6,760 nt of DNA, taken from assembly GCA_030605675.1 (NCBI GenBank), contig JAUWHV010000131.1, positions 1 to 6,760 on the forward strand, in the 5' to 3' direction. Positions 1 to 5,321 of this stretch are shown here, piece after piece. The stretch comes from Deltaproteobacteria bacterium (GTDB taxonomy: Bacteria > Desulfobacterota > Dissulfuribacteria > Dissulfuribacterales > UBA3076). Numbering within the stretch: position 1 is the first letter of the stretch; each line of letters starts with the position of its first letter. The notes under the pieces are model-generated. The model searched no databases. It saw nothing but the letters and a program-made list of their open reading frames with translations, and was not told the DNA's origin. Position numbers and translations under genes: made by a program.

Positions 1-133
1 TCAATCATTCTGTACAGCCATCTTGTTTTATCAATATATATATAGCTCTCTTCTCTGAGTCTCCTGAAAGATGATGTGTCAAGGGGGAGTTTGTTGGGTT
101 TCTTTTTAATCATAAGTTTTCTTCTTCTTCCTT
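1..133. other. Non-coding left edge, no gene seen
   Basis: I see no supportable gene here. Both strands are interrupted by stop codons at short intervals. There is a short TA dinucleotide run at 34-44 and a pyrimidine-rich stretch at about 119-133. The region lies 3' of the response regulator. A partner histidine kinase, if there is one nearby, would be outside the window. Confidence 0.5.
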
Positions 134-200
134 CATCGAACATTCGATGTTGGACGTTCCCTGTCTGCGTGCGGACACGCACAGGCAGGGATGTTCGATG
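134..200. repeat. Imperfect inverted repeat (dyad) downstream of the response regulator
   Basis: The outer arms CATCGAACAT (134-143) and ATGTTCGATG (191-200) are perfect 10-base complements. Inside them, CCCTG (159-163) pairs with CAGGG (186-190), and GCGTG (167-171) pairs with CACGC (176-180) around a CGGA loop. A small bulge separates the two inner stems. The left part also reads as seven-base steps: TTCGATG (143-149), TTGGACG (150-156), TTCCCTG (157-163). A T6 run at 205-210 follows on the plus strand, so the element resembles a plus-strand terminator. No gene in the window needs one there, and the minus-strand side has no T-run, so it does not look like the terminator of the response regulator. 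Confidence 0.75.
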
Positions 201-212
201 TTCATTTTTTCT

Positions 213-262
213 TGAACCCTGAACTTTTGAACCCTGAACCCCTAAACCTCTGAACGCCTACG
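213..262. repeat. Degenerate heptamer array, TGAACCC type
   Basis: Successive units are TGAACCC (213-219), TGAACTT (220-226), TTGAACCC (227-234, one base longer), TGAACCC (235-241) and CTAAACC (242-248). The array then ends in TGAACGCCTACG (251-262). The last bases overlap the stop codon of the response regulator gene (258-260 read on the minus strand), so the repeat appears to supply that gene's stop. A close copy lies at 6575-6601. Confidence 0.8.
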
Positions 263-1619
263 GTTTTTCTATCCCGTATTTTTTCATCTTGCTGTAAAGA
301 GTGCCACGGGCAATATCCAGCTCCTTTGCTGCCAGCTTCAGGTTCCAGTCCGTCTCCTCCAGGACCTTACGTATTATAGTTGCTTCTGCAAGAGGAAGTG
401 ACCTGGAAGAGAGCTTGAGTTCGACTTCCTTTTTTTGAGAGGTTTCCTTCAATTCTTTGGGCAGGTTGGCCGGAATAATTTCTCTTCCTTTGCAGAAAAT
501 TACGGCATTTTCAATAACATTTGCCAGCTCCCTCACATTGCCCGGCCATTCATGACGGATTAATGTCTCCATAGCTGCCCTGGAAATACGAAGGATATTC
601 TTTTTTGTTTCAGCGGAATATTTTCTTAGAAAGTGATTGGCCAAAAGGGGTATATCAGATTTTCTTTCCCGAAGTGGCGGTATGTGTATAGGGACCACAT
701 TGATCCGGTAAAACAGATCTTCCCGGAAATATTTTTCTTTAACAGCACTGGAGAGGTCTTTGTTGGTGGCGCAAACGACGCGGGTGTCGACCTTCAGTGT
801 CCTGGTGCCGCCTACACGCTGAAAGGTGCCTGATTCAAGGACACGCAAGAGAGAAATCTGTGTCGGGATGGGAATGTCACCGATCTCGTCCAGGAAGATA
901 GTCCCTTTATCGGCAAGCTCAAAGTGCCCTTTTTTTTGCGCTGTTGCGCCGGTAAAGGCCCCCTTCTCATGACCAAACAGTTCACTGTTGATCAGTGTCT
1001 CGGTGAGGGCTGCACAGTTCACCTTGATCAAGGGCTGAGATTTTCTCGGACTTCCGAAGTGAATTGAATCAGCGATCAGCTCCTTGCCTGTGCCGGTTTC
1101 TCCGTTGATCAAGACCGTCGCATCGGTTTCAGCTACATCGATAATTTTCTGAAAGACGTGAAACATCTTGGGATCTTGTCCGATAATATCCTCAAAGCGG
1201 TACTTTTTTCTACGCTCCTTTCCAGGGAAAGTGCTTTTTTGTAAGATCCTTTTATGGCCGGTGACTTTGTCAATCATTCTCCTGATCGTATCAAAGTCAA
1301 AGGGCTTGAGTATATAGTCATAGGCCCCTGCCTTCATAGTCCTCACGGCATCCTCTATTGTACTGTGACCGGTGACCATCACTACAAAAATATCAGGATA
1401 CCGCATCCTGATTTCCTCCAACAGTAGCAGGCCATCCATATTCGGCATTTTGACATCGGATACGACAATATCCGCAGGGAACGTCTTGAGTTTTTTCAAC
1501 GCTTCTATGCCGTCAGAGGCGGTTTCGATCTCAAGCGCTTCGTTCCTCAGGCCCTCACGAAAGAAAAACCGGAAGCCCTCTTCATCATCGACAAAGAGTA
1601 GTTTGATTTTGGAAGACAT
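258..1619 (-). CDS. Sigma-54-dependent response regulator, NtrC family
   Basis: This is a cytoplasmic transcription activator that, once phosphorylated, uses ATP to open sigma-54 RNA polymerase promoters. Three domains are visible in the 453 residues. The receiver domain (about 4-120) has the acidic pair D11/D12, phospho-acceptor D55 in VVSDVKMP, T83 and K105 (LKPF). The AAA+ domain (about 143-375) has Walker A GETGTGKE (173-180), the sigma-54 contact loop GAFTGA (220-225), Walker B IFLDEIGD (241-248), sensor I ATNKDL (284-289), the arginine-finger region FREDLFYRINV (298-308) and WPGNVREL (358-365). A Fis-type helix-turn-helix occupies about 424-449. All key residues are intact and the length is normal. 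The start is chosen because the receiver fold begins at residue 4; no strong Shine-Dalgarno precedes it. The cognate kinase is not in the window and the regulon is unknown. No convincing -24/-12 promoter is visible in any spacer here. Confidence 0.96.
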   Translation of the reverse strand: MSSKIKLLFVDDEEGFRFFFREGLRNEALEIETASDGIEALKKLKTFPADIVVSDVKMPNMDGLLLLEEIRMRYPDIFVVMVTGHSTIEDAVRTMKAGAYDYILKPFDFDTIRRMIDKVTGHKRILQKSTFPGKERRKKYRFEDIIGQDPKMFHVFQKIIDVAETDATVLINGETGTGKELIADSIHFGSPRKSQPLIKVNCAALTETLINSELFGHEKGAFTGATAQKKGHFELADKGTIFLDEIGDIPIPTQISLLRVLESGTFQRVGGTRTLKVDTRVVCATNKDLSSAVKEKYFREDLFYRINVVPIHIPPLRERKSDIPLLANHFLRKYSAETKKNILRISRAAMETLIRHEWPGNVRELANVIENAVIFCKGREIIPANLPKELKETSQKKEVELKLSSRSLPLAEATIIRKVLEETDWNLKLAAKELDIARGTLYSKMKKYGIEKP

Positions 1620-1677
1620 AGTATGTGGGCCTATGGGAATAGTGAGGAATTGGATTTTTTGTTTTGCTGATCAGGAG

Positions 1678-1706
1678 TTGTCATATGATTTTCTTGAGCA
1701 TATTAT
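1678..1706 (+). promoter_or_regulatory. Candidate sigma-70 promoter, distal, for purA
   Basis: TTGTCA (1678-1683) and TATTAT (1701-1706) each match 5 of 6 consensus bases and are separated by 17 bases. Transcription from here would include the heptamer array at 1741-1789 in the purA leader. This is prediction by eye only; the region is AT-rich, so chance matches are possible. Confidence 0.4.
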
Positions 1707-1740
1707 ACTATATGATGCCTGGTTTGTACATGGAGGTTAG

Positions 1741-1789
1741 TTCGTAGTCTATTGTTCGTAGTTCGTGGTTCGAAGTTCGTGGCTCGTGG
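1741..1789. repeat. Tandem heptamer array, TTCGTRG type
   Basis: Five contiguous seven-base units read TTCGTAG, TTCGTGG, TTCGAAG, TTCGTGG and CTCGTGG (1755-1789). A further TTCGTAG lies in the same phase at 1741-1747, with one degenerate unit between. The total is 49 bases, or seven steps of seven. The array lies in the spacer between the divergent response regulator and purA genes and has no open frame. Confidence 0.85.
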
Positions 1790-1825
1790 TCGCTGAATTC
1801 CTATTTTTTCAAGAGGCTCGTTTGT

Positions 1826-1854
1826 TTGACTTTTTAGTATGATCTAGGTATCCT
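1826..1854 (+). promoter_or_regulatory. Candidate sigma-70 promoter, proximal, for purA
   Basis: TTGACT (1826-1831) matches 5 of 6 bases of the -35 consensus. TATCCT (1849-1854) matches 4 of 6 bases of the -10 consensus, and the spacer is exactly 17 bases. The predicted start near 1861 gives a leader of about 30 bases, which suits purA. No purine-repressor-like operator was recognised nearby. Confidence 0.45.
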
Positions 1855-1891
1855 GAATGGCCGTAAAAGTGAAGAGGGGAGGGCTTTTTTT

Positions 1892-3187
1892 ATGTCAACG
1901 CTGGTAGTAGTGGGAACGCAGTGGGGTGACGAAGGCAAAGGGAAGATAGTAGACCTCTTGACAGAGTATGCCGACATCATAGTGCGTTTTCAGGGTGGTA
2001 ACAATGCCGGCCATACCCTGGTAGTGGACGGCGAAAAGTTTATTTTTCACCTGATCCCTTCCGGAATTTTAAATGAAGACAAGCTCTGTCTGATTGGGAA
2101 CGGAGTTGTAGTTGATCCGTCAATCCTTATTCAGGAGCTTGAGGGGCTTGCCTCAAGGGGTAGGCCTGTAACCGCCGACAGGTTGCGGCTCAGCTCAAAC
2201 GCACATCTTATAATGCCATACCACAAGGCCCTGGATCATGCCGGAGAGGCTGCCAAGGCCGAGGGGAAAAAGCTTGGGACCACGGGACGGGGTATAGGGC
2301 CGTGCTATGATGACAAGATAGTCAGAAATGGAATCAAGGTAGCTGATCTTCTTGATCCCACGCTCTTTAGAGAAAAACTCGAGGATAACGTAAAAGAAAA
2401 AAATTTTTATCTGACTAAGTTGCTGAATGCCGATCCCCTTGATCCTGAGACCATTTATGGTGAGTTTCAGGATTATGCCGAGCGCCTTGCCCCTTTTATC
2501 GACAATGTCTCCGTATTGATAGATGATGCGTTGCATAAAGGGAAGAACGTGCTGTTTGAGGGTGCTCAGGGCACTCAGTTGGACATTGATCATGGGACTT
2601 ATCCCTTTGTCACATCCTCCAATACCGTGGCCGGGGCGGCCTGCTGTGGGGCAGGAATAGGTCCCAGCAAGATCGATAGAGTGCTGGGAATTTGCAAGGC
2701 CTATACTACAAGGGTGGGTGGCGGCCCTTTCCCAACAGAACTGGAGGATGCGGTCGGAGACCATTTACAGGAAAAGGGAGCCGAGTTCGGGGCAACCACA
2801 GGCAGGCGCCGTCGCTGTGGATGGCTTGACGGTGTGGTATTGAGGGACGCGGTCAGGATCAATGGACTGGATGGGCTGGTTATCACAAAACTTGACGTGT
2901 TGAGTGGCCTTGGTCAACTCAATATCTGCACTGAATACGATATCTCAGGAACCAGACATACCTATATGCCTGCCAATATTCGGGAGGTCGAATCAATAAG
3001 GCCGATTAATATGACACTTTCCGGCTGGGAGGAGGATCTCAGCCGGATGAGATCATTTGATGATTTACCTGAAAAGGCCAAGGACTATCTAAAGACCATA
3101 GAGGATATGGCCGAAACACCAATAATGCTGATTTCAGTGGGTCCTGGCAGGGAACAGACCATTTTTTTGAAAAATCCTTTTGAATAA
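1892..3187 (+). CDS. purA: Adenylosuccinate synthase
   Basis: This cytosolic enzyme joins IMP and aspartate using GTP to give adenylosuccinate, the first committed step from IMP to AMP. At 431 residues it is close to the usual bacterial length. The signature QWGDEGKGK (10-18) contains the catalytic aspartate D13, and NNAGHT (37-42) contains the catalytic histidine H41. Other landmarks are GTTGRGIGPCYDDK (129-142), FEGAQGTQLDID (222-233), YTTRVGGGPFPTE (271-283), GATTGRRRRCGWLD (300-313) in the substrate-binding loop region, TKLD (332-335) and SVGPGREQTI (415-424). A GGAGG Shine-Dalgarno at 1878-1882 lies 9 bases before the ATG and fixes the start. It appears to be a single-gene transcript, with spacers of about 270 bases on both sides. 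Nothing is truncated or unusual in it. Confidence 0.99.
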   Translation: MSTLVVVGTQWGDEGKGKIVDLLTEYADIIVRFQGGNNAGHTLVVDGEKFIFHLIPSGILNEDKLCLIGNGVVVDPSILIQELEGLASRGRPVTADRLRLSSNAHLIMPYHKALDHAGEAAKAEGKKLGTTGRGIGPCYDDKIVRNGIKVADLLDPTLFREKLEDNVKEKNFYLTKLLNADPLDPETIYGEFQDYAERLAPFIDNVSVLIDDALHKGKNVLFEGAQGTQLDIDHGTYPFVTSSNTVAGAACCGAGIGPSKIDRVLGICKAYTTRVGGGPFPTELEDAVGDHLQEKGAEFGATTGRRRRCGWLDGVVLRDAVRINGLDGLVITKLDVLSGLGQLNICTEYDISGTRHTYMPANIREVESIRPINMTLSGWEEDLSRMRSFDDLPEKAKDYLKTIEDMAETPIMLISVGPGREQTIFLKNPFE

Positions 3188-3200
3188 CCAAAACAAAATT

Positions 3201-3234
3201 AGCTCAAAGCTGCAAGCTCAAAGCTCAAAGAGCT
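3201..3234. repeat. Heptamer array, AGCTCAA type, 3' of purA
   Basis: The units are AGCTCAA (3201-3207), AGCTGCA (3208-3214), AGCTCAA (3215-3221), AGCTCAA (3222-3228) and a terminal AGAGCT (3229-3234). The array begins 13 bases after the purA stop. It faces a related array on the other strand at 3250-3284, across a 15-base gap. Confidence 0.85.
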
Positions 3235-3249
3235 ATCGCAATCAACCCC

Positions 3250-3284
3250 TTTCAGCTTTCAGCTTTCAGCTTCAAGCTTTCATG
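3250..3284. repeat. Heptamer array, TTTCAGC type, inverted partner of the preceding array
   Basis: The units are TTTCAGC three times (3250-3270), TTCAAGC (3271-3277) and TTTCATG (3278-3284). On the minus strand the unit reads AGCTGAA in rotated phase, one base different from the AGCTCAA of the array at 3201-3234. The pair can therefore fold into a long imperfect hairpin just after purA. No T-run follows, so a classical terminator is not shown. Confidence 0.8.
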
Positions 3285-3324
3285 GATTGACTGGCATCCT
3301 TTACTCGAATAGGCGCTAAAGAGC

Positions 3325-3353
3325 TTGACTAGGTTGCTATATGGAAATAACAT
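3325..3353 (+). promoter_or_regulatory. Candidate sigma-70 promoter for the PEBP-like gene
   Basis: TTGACT (3325-3330) and TAACAT (3348-3353, 4 of 6 matches) have a 17-base spacer. This would leave a leader of roughly 95 bases before the GTG start. A small dyad, TACC-GTAA-GGTA (3353-3364), overlaps the last base of the -10 and the predicted start. This is moderate evidence only. Confidence 0.35.
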
Positions 3354-3454
3354 ACCGTAAGGTAAGGCAATTGTAAAAGAATTGGGCAGATCGCTCAGAA
3401 ATAATTTTTGTGGGATCAAATTTAGTTTAAACAAAGGAGAAGGGGGTAAACTAA

Positions 3455-3892
3455 GTGAAACTAAAGAGTGTTTTTGAGAATAATGGGTTTATGCCTGCGA
3501 AATATACATGCGATGCCGGTGACAATAATCCAGAATTCATAATAGAAGATGTGCCGGAAAAGACAAAGAGTTTTGCTATGACAATGGAAGACCGCGACTC
3601 TCCAATGAGAACAATGGTTCACTGGATTATCTTTAATATCCCGGCGAATATAGGAGGAATAAAAGAAAATACTGTTCCTCATGGAAGTACACAGGGAACA
3701 AATGATTTTGGGAAGCAAAGCTATAAAGGGCCTTGCCCTGATTCGGCCATTCATAGATATGAATTCAAGCTGTTTGCTCTGGATAGAGTCCTTGAAGTTG
3801 ATGAAAAAACGAAAAAAGCCGAGTTAGAGAATTTAATGAAGGGTCGTACTCTAGCAGAAGCAGTATTAACAGGATTATATTCAAGGGACTAA
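3455..3892 (+). CDS. YbhB/YbcL-type phosphatidylethanolamine-binding (PEBP, Raf-kinase-inhibitor-like) protein
   Basis: This is a single PEBP domain of 145 residues with no signal peptide, so it is probably cytoplasmic. Family marks in order are MEDRDSP (44-50, equivalent of the usual DPDAP-like ligand-pocket motif), the MVHWIIFNIP stretch (54-63) with H56, and GTNDFG...YKGPCPD (81-96), then H100 and YEFKLFALD (102-110). Bacterial members are common, but their function is poorly defined; ligand binding by the conserved pocket is known for the family. The start is GTG, because TAA stands immediately upstream in the same frame and the next ATG is residue 13. Purine-rich AGGAGA and AGGGGG tracts (3435-3446) precede it. 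GC is low: about 39% over 3481-3840 by hand count, against about 50-55% in rows sampled from purA and the glycosyltransferase gene. It may be a transferred gene. The gene stands alone and converges on hsp20. Confidence 0.92.
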   Translation: MKLKSVFENNGFMPAKYTCDAGDNNPEFIIEDVPEKTKSFAMTMEDRDSPMRTMVHWIIFNIPANIGGIKENTVPHGSTQGTNDFGKQSYKGPCPDSAIHRYEFKLFALDRVLEVDEKTKKAELENLMKGRTLAEAVLTGLYSRD

Positions 3893-3893
3893 A

Positions 3894-3929
3894 AAAGCGG
3901 CAGTTAAAACCGCCGCCTTATAGGTTTTT
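3894..3929. terminator. Bidirectional terminator hairpin between PEBP-like gene and hsp20
   Basis: GCGGC (3897-3901) pairs with GCCGC (3912-3916) around a 10-base loop. Beyond one A-C mismatch, AA (3894-3895) pairs with TT (3918-3919). The A6 run at 3891-3896 becomes a U-run on the minus strand, giving a good hsp20 terminator. In the plus direction the T5 run at 3925-3929 lies a few bases after the stem and is weaker. It sits exactly between the two convergent stop codons. Confidence 0.7.
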
Positions 3930-3952
3930 GGAAGATCAGGATAGGATCAGCC

Positions 3953-4390
3953 CTATTTGATTTCGATCTGTTTTGCCTTTACCTCTTCCTTTTTGGGGAG
4001 GACAATTTTTAAGACCCCGTTATCATAGGATGCCTCTATTTTGTCGGAATCCACTGACACAGGAACTCTGATGGTCCTGGAAAAAGCTCCGTAGCGGGTC
4101 TCAACGCGATGGAAGTTCTCTTTCTTCTCCTCGGTTTTTTGTTTCTTTTCCCCCTTTATTACCAGAAGGTCACCAGAGAGAGATATGTCAACATCCTTAG
4201 GTTCCATGCCCGGAATTTCGGCTTTTACAATAAGGGAATCCTTTGTCTCTGACACATCTAAAGCAGGCATCCATTCCCCTCTCATCGGCAGAAACTCTCT
4301 TTCACCGGCCAAATTCCCCCAAAGGTCCTCCATCTCCCTTCTAAGATTGCTCAGTTCACGCAAGGGCCGCCAAGGTGTAATTTCAAACAT
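3953..4390 (-). CDS. hsp20: Small heat-shock protein, Hsp20/alpha-crystallin family
   Basis: This is an ATP-independent holdase chaperone that forms cytoplasmic oligomers and binds unfolding proteins during heat or other stress. It has 145 residues, typical of the family. An N-terminal arm, MFEITPWRPLRELSNLRREM, is followed by the alpha-crystallin domain (about 38-135). That domain contains the WMPALDVSE entry strand, AEIPGM (57-62), GEKK (80-83), the RYGAFSRTIRVP strand pair (99-110) and ASYDNGVLKIVLPK (120-133). The C-terminal IXI-type anchor is I142-E143-I144. The start at 4390 is preferred over an in-frame ATG 11 codons upstream, because AAAGGAGG lies 8 bases before it and the family N-terminus begins MFEI-like. 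It is divergent from the trehalose-type operon, which suggests shared stress control. No CIRCE element was found. Confidence 0.96.
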   Translation of the reverse strand: MFEITPWRPLRELSNLRREMEDLWGNLAGEREFLPMRGEWMPALDVSETKDSLIVKAEIPGMEPKDVDISLSGDLLVIKGEKKQKTEEKKENFHRVETRYGAFSRTIRVPVSVDSDKIEASYDNGVLKIVLPKKEEVKAKQIEIK

Positions 4391-4398
4391 GGTATATT

Positions 4399-4406
4399 CC
4401 TCCTTT
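4399..4406 (-). promoter_or_regulatory. Strong ribosome binding site that decides the hsp20 start
   Basis: The minus-strand AAAGGAGG lies 8 bases from the ATG at 4388-4390. An alternative upstream start at 4423 would place this perfect site inside the coding region and gives residues (MSSFNAKEEYT) that do not resemble the family. The shorter start is therefore chosen. Confidence 0.85.
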
Positions 4407-4438
4407 GCATTAAATGAAGACAAATAGATCTCAGGGAA

Positions 4439-4466
4439 AAAATAAGTTCGCTGTTTTTTAAGTCAA
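4439..4466 (-). promoter_or_regulatory. Candidate promoter of hsp20
   Basis: On the minus strand TTGACT (4466 to 4461) is followed after 16 bases by TATTTT (4444 to 4439). The predicted start near 4432 gives a leader of about 42 bases. It resembles a housekeeping promoter; the sigma-32 -10 pattern (CCCCAT-like) is not present. The AT-rich dyad at 4474-4487 sits just upstream of the -35. Confidence 0.45.
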
Positions 4467-4473
4467 GAATTTT

Positions 4474-4487
4474 TTGAAAATTTTCAA
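4474..4487. promoter_or_regulatory. Perfect 14-base palindrome TTGAAAATTTTCAA upstream of the hsp20 promoter
   Basis: TTGAAAA (4474-4480) and TTTTCAA (4481-4487) are exact complements with no spacer. The palindrome starts 7 bases upstream of the proposed hsp20 -35. It could be a regulator site or simply an AT-rich upstream element that contacts the polymerase alpha subunit. No known regulator is assigned. Confidence 0.45.
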
Positions 4488-4541
4488 TGGACAGGTAATG
4501 TTTTTGGATACAGTTCTCTCGAAACAGCCTAGCCTCTTTAT

Positions 4542-4570
4542 TTGCCTGCTTAAGGGAAAGTGGATATAGT
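4542..4570 (+). promoter_or_regulatory. Candidate promoter of the DUF5752-glycosyltransferase-phosphatase operon
   Basis: TTGCCT (4542-4547, 4 of 6) and TATAGT (4565-4570, 5 of 6) are separated by 17 bases. A start near 4577 gives a leader of about 46 bases. A competing -10, TATAAG (4576-4581), has no acceptable -35. Confidence 0.5.
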
Positions 4571-4579
4571 AGCACTATA
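4565..4579. promoter_or_regulatory. Dyad TATAGT-AGC-ACTATA covering the -10 of the sugar operon
   Basis: The six-base arms (4565-4570 and 4574-4579) are perfect complements with a 3-base centre. The left arm is the proposed -10 itself and the right arm reaches the predicted transcription start. A protein bound here would block the promoter, so it is a plausible operator. The same dyad could also act as a -10 in either direction. Confidence 0.4.
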
Positions 4580-4601
4580 AGCTGTTCTGATATTAAGGAG
4601 A

Positions 4602-4615
4602 GACCAAAGGAGGTC
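4602..4615 (+). promoter_or_regulatory. Ribosome binding site of the DUF5752-like gene inside a small hairpin
   Basis: AAAGGAGG (4606-4613) stands 9 bases before the ATG and fixes the start. It is flanked by GACC (4602-4605) and GGTC (4612-4615), which could pair and enclose most of the site in a six-base loop. The four-base stem is short, so any effect on translation would be mild and possibly temperature dependent. Confidence 0.5.
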
Positions 4616-4622
4616 CCCTGGC

Positions 4623-5321
4623 ATGGCTGAACAAGCTGGACAAGATGATGGCAAAAGCCCGCTTACTCAACCCTTCAACATAAGGGATTGCGCACTTATA
4701 TCCATGGCCACCGGTTACAGGGCCCAAAACTTGAGAGAATTTAAGGAAGGGCTGCTGAGAGTTCCGGGGGGCAGCATATATCATCACTTCTGGGGACGTT
4801 TTCTAGAGCCCCAGTTCGACGAACCTGAATATAGTAACGATTTCGCAGCCTGGGTATACCATCGTCTTAACGAAAAGGCCCTGGCAGAGAAGCTGAGTGT
4901 TATTGACCCTACTGACTATGAAGATATTGAGTCAGTCAGGCAGGATTTGGTGGAACGGATAGAAGACAGGCTGTATGAGAATGAATTTGTGCCCTGGACA
5001 AGGGCCGATGAGCAATTTCATTTTGTCCGCTCCCAGATAGTGATATTGGACACCGGACGTTATCTGGAGATACCGTCGGATTTGCCTTCCGGAGTGCCGG
5101 AAATGACCATCGGCAGCATATTTTATCACTTCATAGATGCCCGGAAGAGGACGGAAGACAGAAGTGACGACTTTAGCGCCTGGTTGACAGGGTGGGGTGA
5201 CACATATAATGATCTCAGGCTGAAGCTCCTGGCTGTAGATCCATTCTTTTCTTCTCTGAAAGAATTGCGTTTTACGGTCACCAAGGTGCTGGAGGAATAC
5301 TTCGGCGGAGGGAACTCATGA
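4623..5321 (+). CDS. DUF5752-like protein, two-repeat, coupled to a trehalose-type glycosyltransferase
   Basis: The function is unknown. The 232-residue protein is soluble, with no signal peptide or membrane segment. I recognise it as DUF5752-like from family memory, not from a search. It is built from two related halves, about 21-118 and 132-227. Shared marks, in the same order, are a first block ending in GSIYHHF (50-56) and GSIFYHF (164-170), then NDFAAW (72-77) and DDFSAW (182-187), then IDP (94-96) and VDP (205-207), and finally a charged helix ending IEDRL or LEEYF. Conserved histidines, aromatics and the DF-AW motif could form a ligand pocket or partner surface. Its TGA overlaps the ATG of the next gene, so the two proteins are likely made in step. 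Roles as a regulator, scaffold or accessory subunit of the glycosyltransferase are guesses from context. Confidence 0.85.
   Translation: MAEQAGQDDGKSPLTQPFNIRDCALISMATGYRAQNLREFKEGLLRVPGGSIYHHFWGRFLEPQFDEPEYSNDFAAWVYHRLNEKALAEKLSVIDPTDYEDIESVRQDLVERIEDRLYENEFVPWTRADEQFHFVRSQIVILDTGRYLEIPSDLPSGVPEMTIGSIFYHFIDARKRTEDRSDDFSAWLTGWGDTYNDLRLKLLAVDPFFSSLKELRFTVTKVLEEYFGGGNS

Noticed and set aside
1..21. Possible end of a minus-strand gene (ATGGCT...TGA)
   Set aside because: It gives only six codons between start and stop and is bounded by stops, so there is no support for a gene.
159..190. Terminator of the response regulator gene
   Set aside because: On the minus strand the stem is not followed by a T-run; the T-run lies on the opposite side.
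1741..1789. CRISPR-like array
   Set aside because: The units are seven bases with no spacers and no cas genes are nearby, so this is a simple tandem repeat.
1620..1891. Sigma-54 promoter controlled by the adjacent response regulator
   Set aside because: I looked for a TGGCAC-N5-TTGC-like pair on both strands in this and the other spacers and found none convincing.
2195..2764. Open frame of 189 codons on the minus strand
   Set aside because: It lies wholly opposite purA, which has complete family motifs. The minus-strand protein has no recognisable domain and no ribosome binding site; it is a shadow.
4391..4423. Longer hsp20 start 11 codons upstream
   Set aside because: It would place the perfect AAAGGAGG inside the gene, and the added residues do not resemble small heat-shock proteins.
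4391..4622. CIRCE or sigma-32 heat-shock control
   Set aside because: No TTAGCACTC-N9-GAGTGCTAA-like element and no CCCCAT-like -10 are visible.
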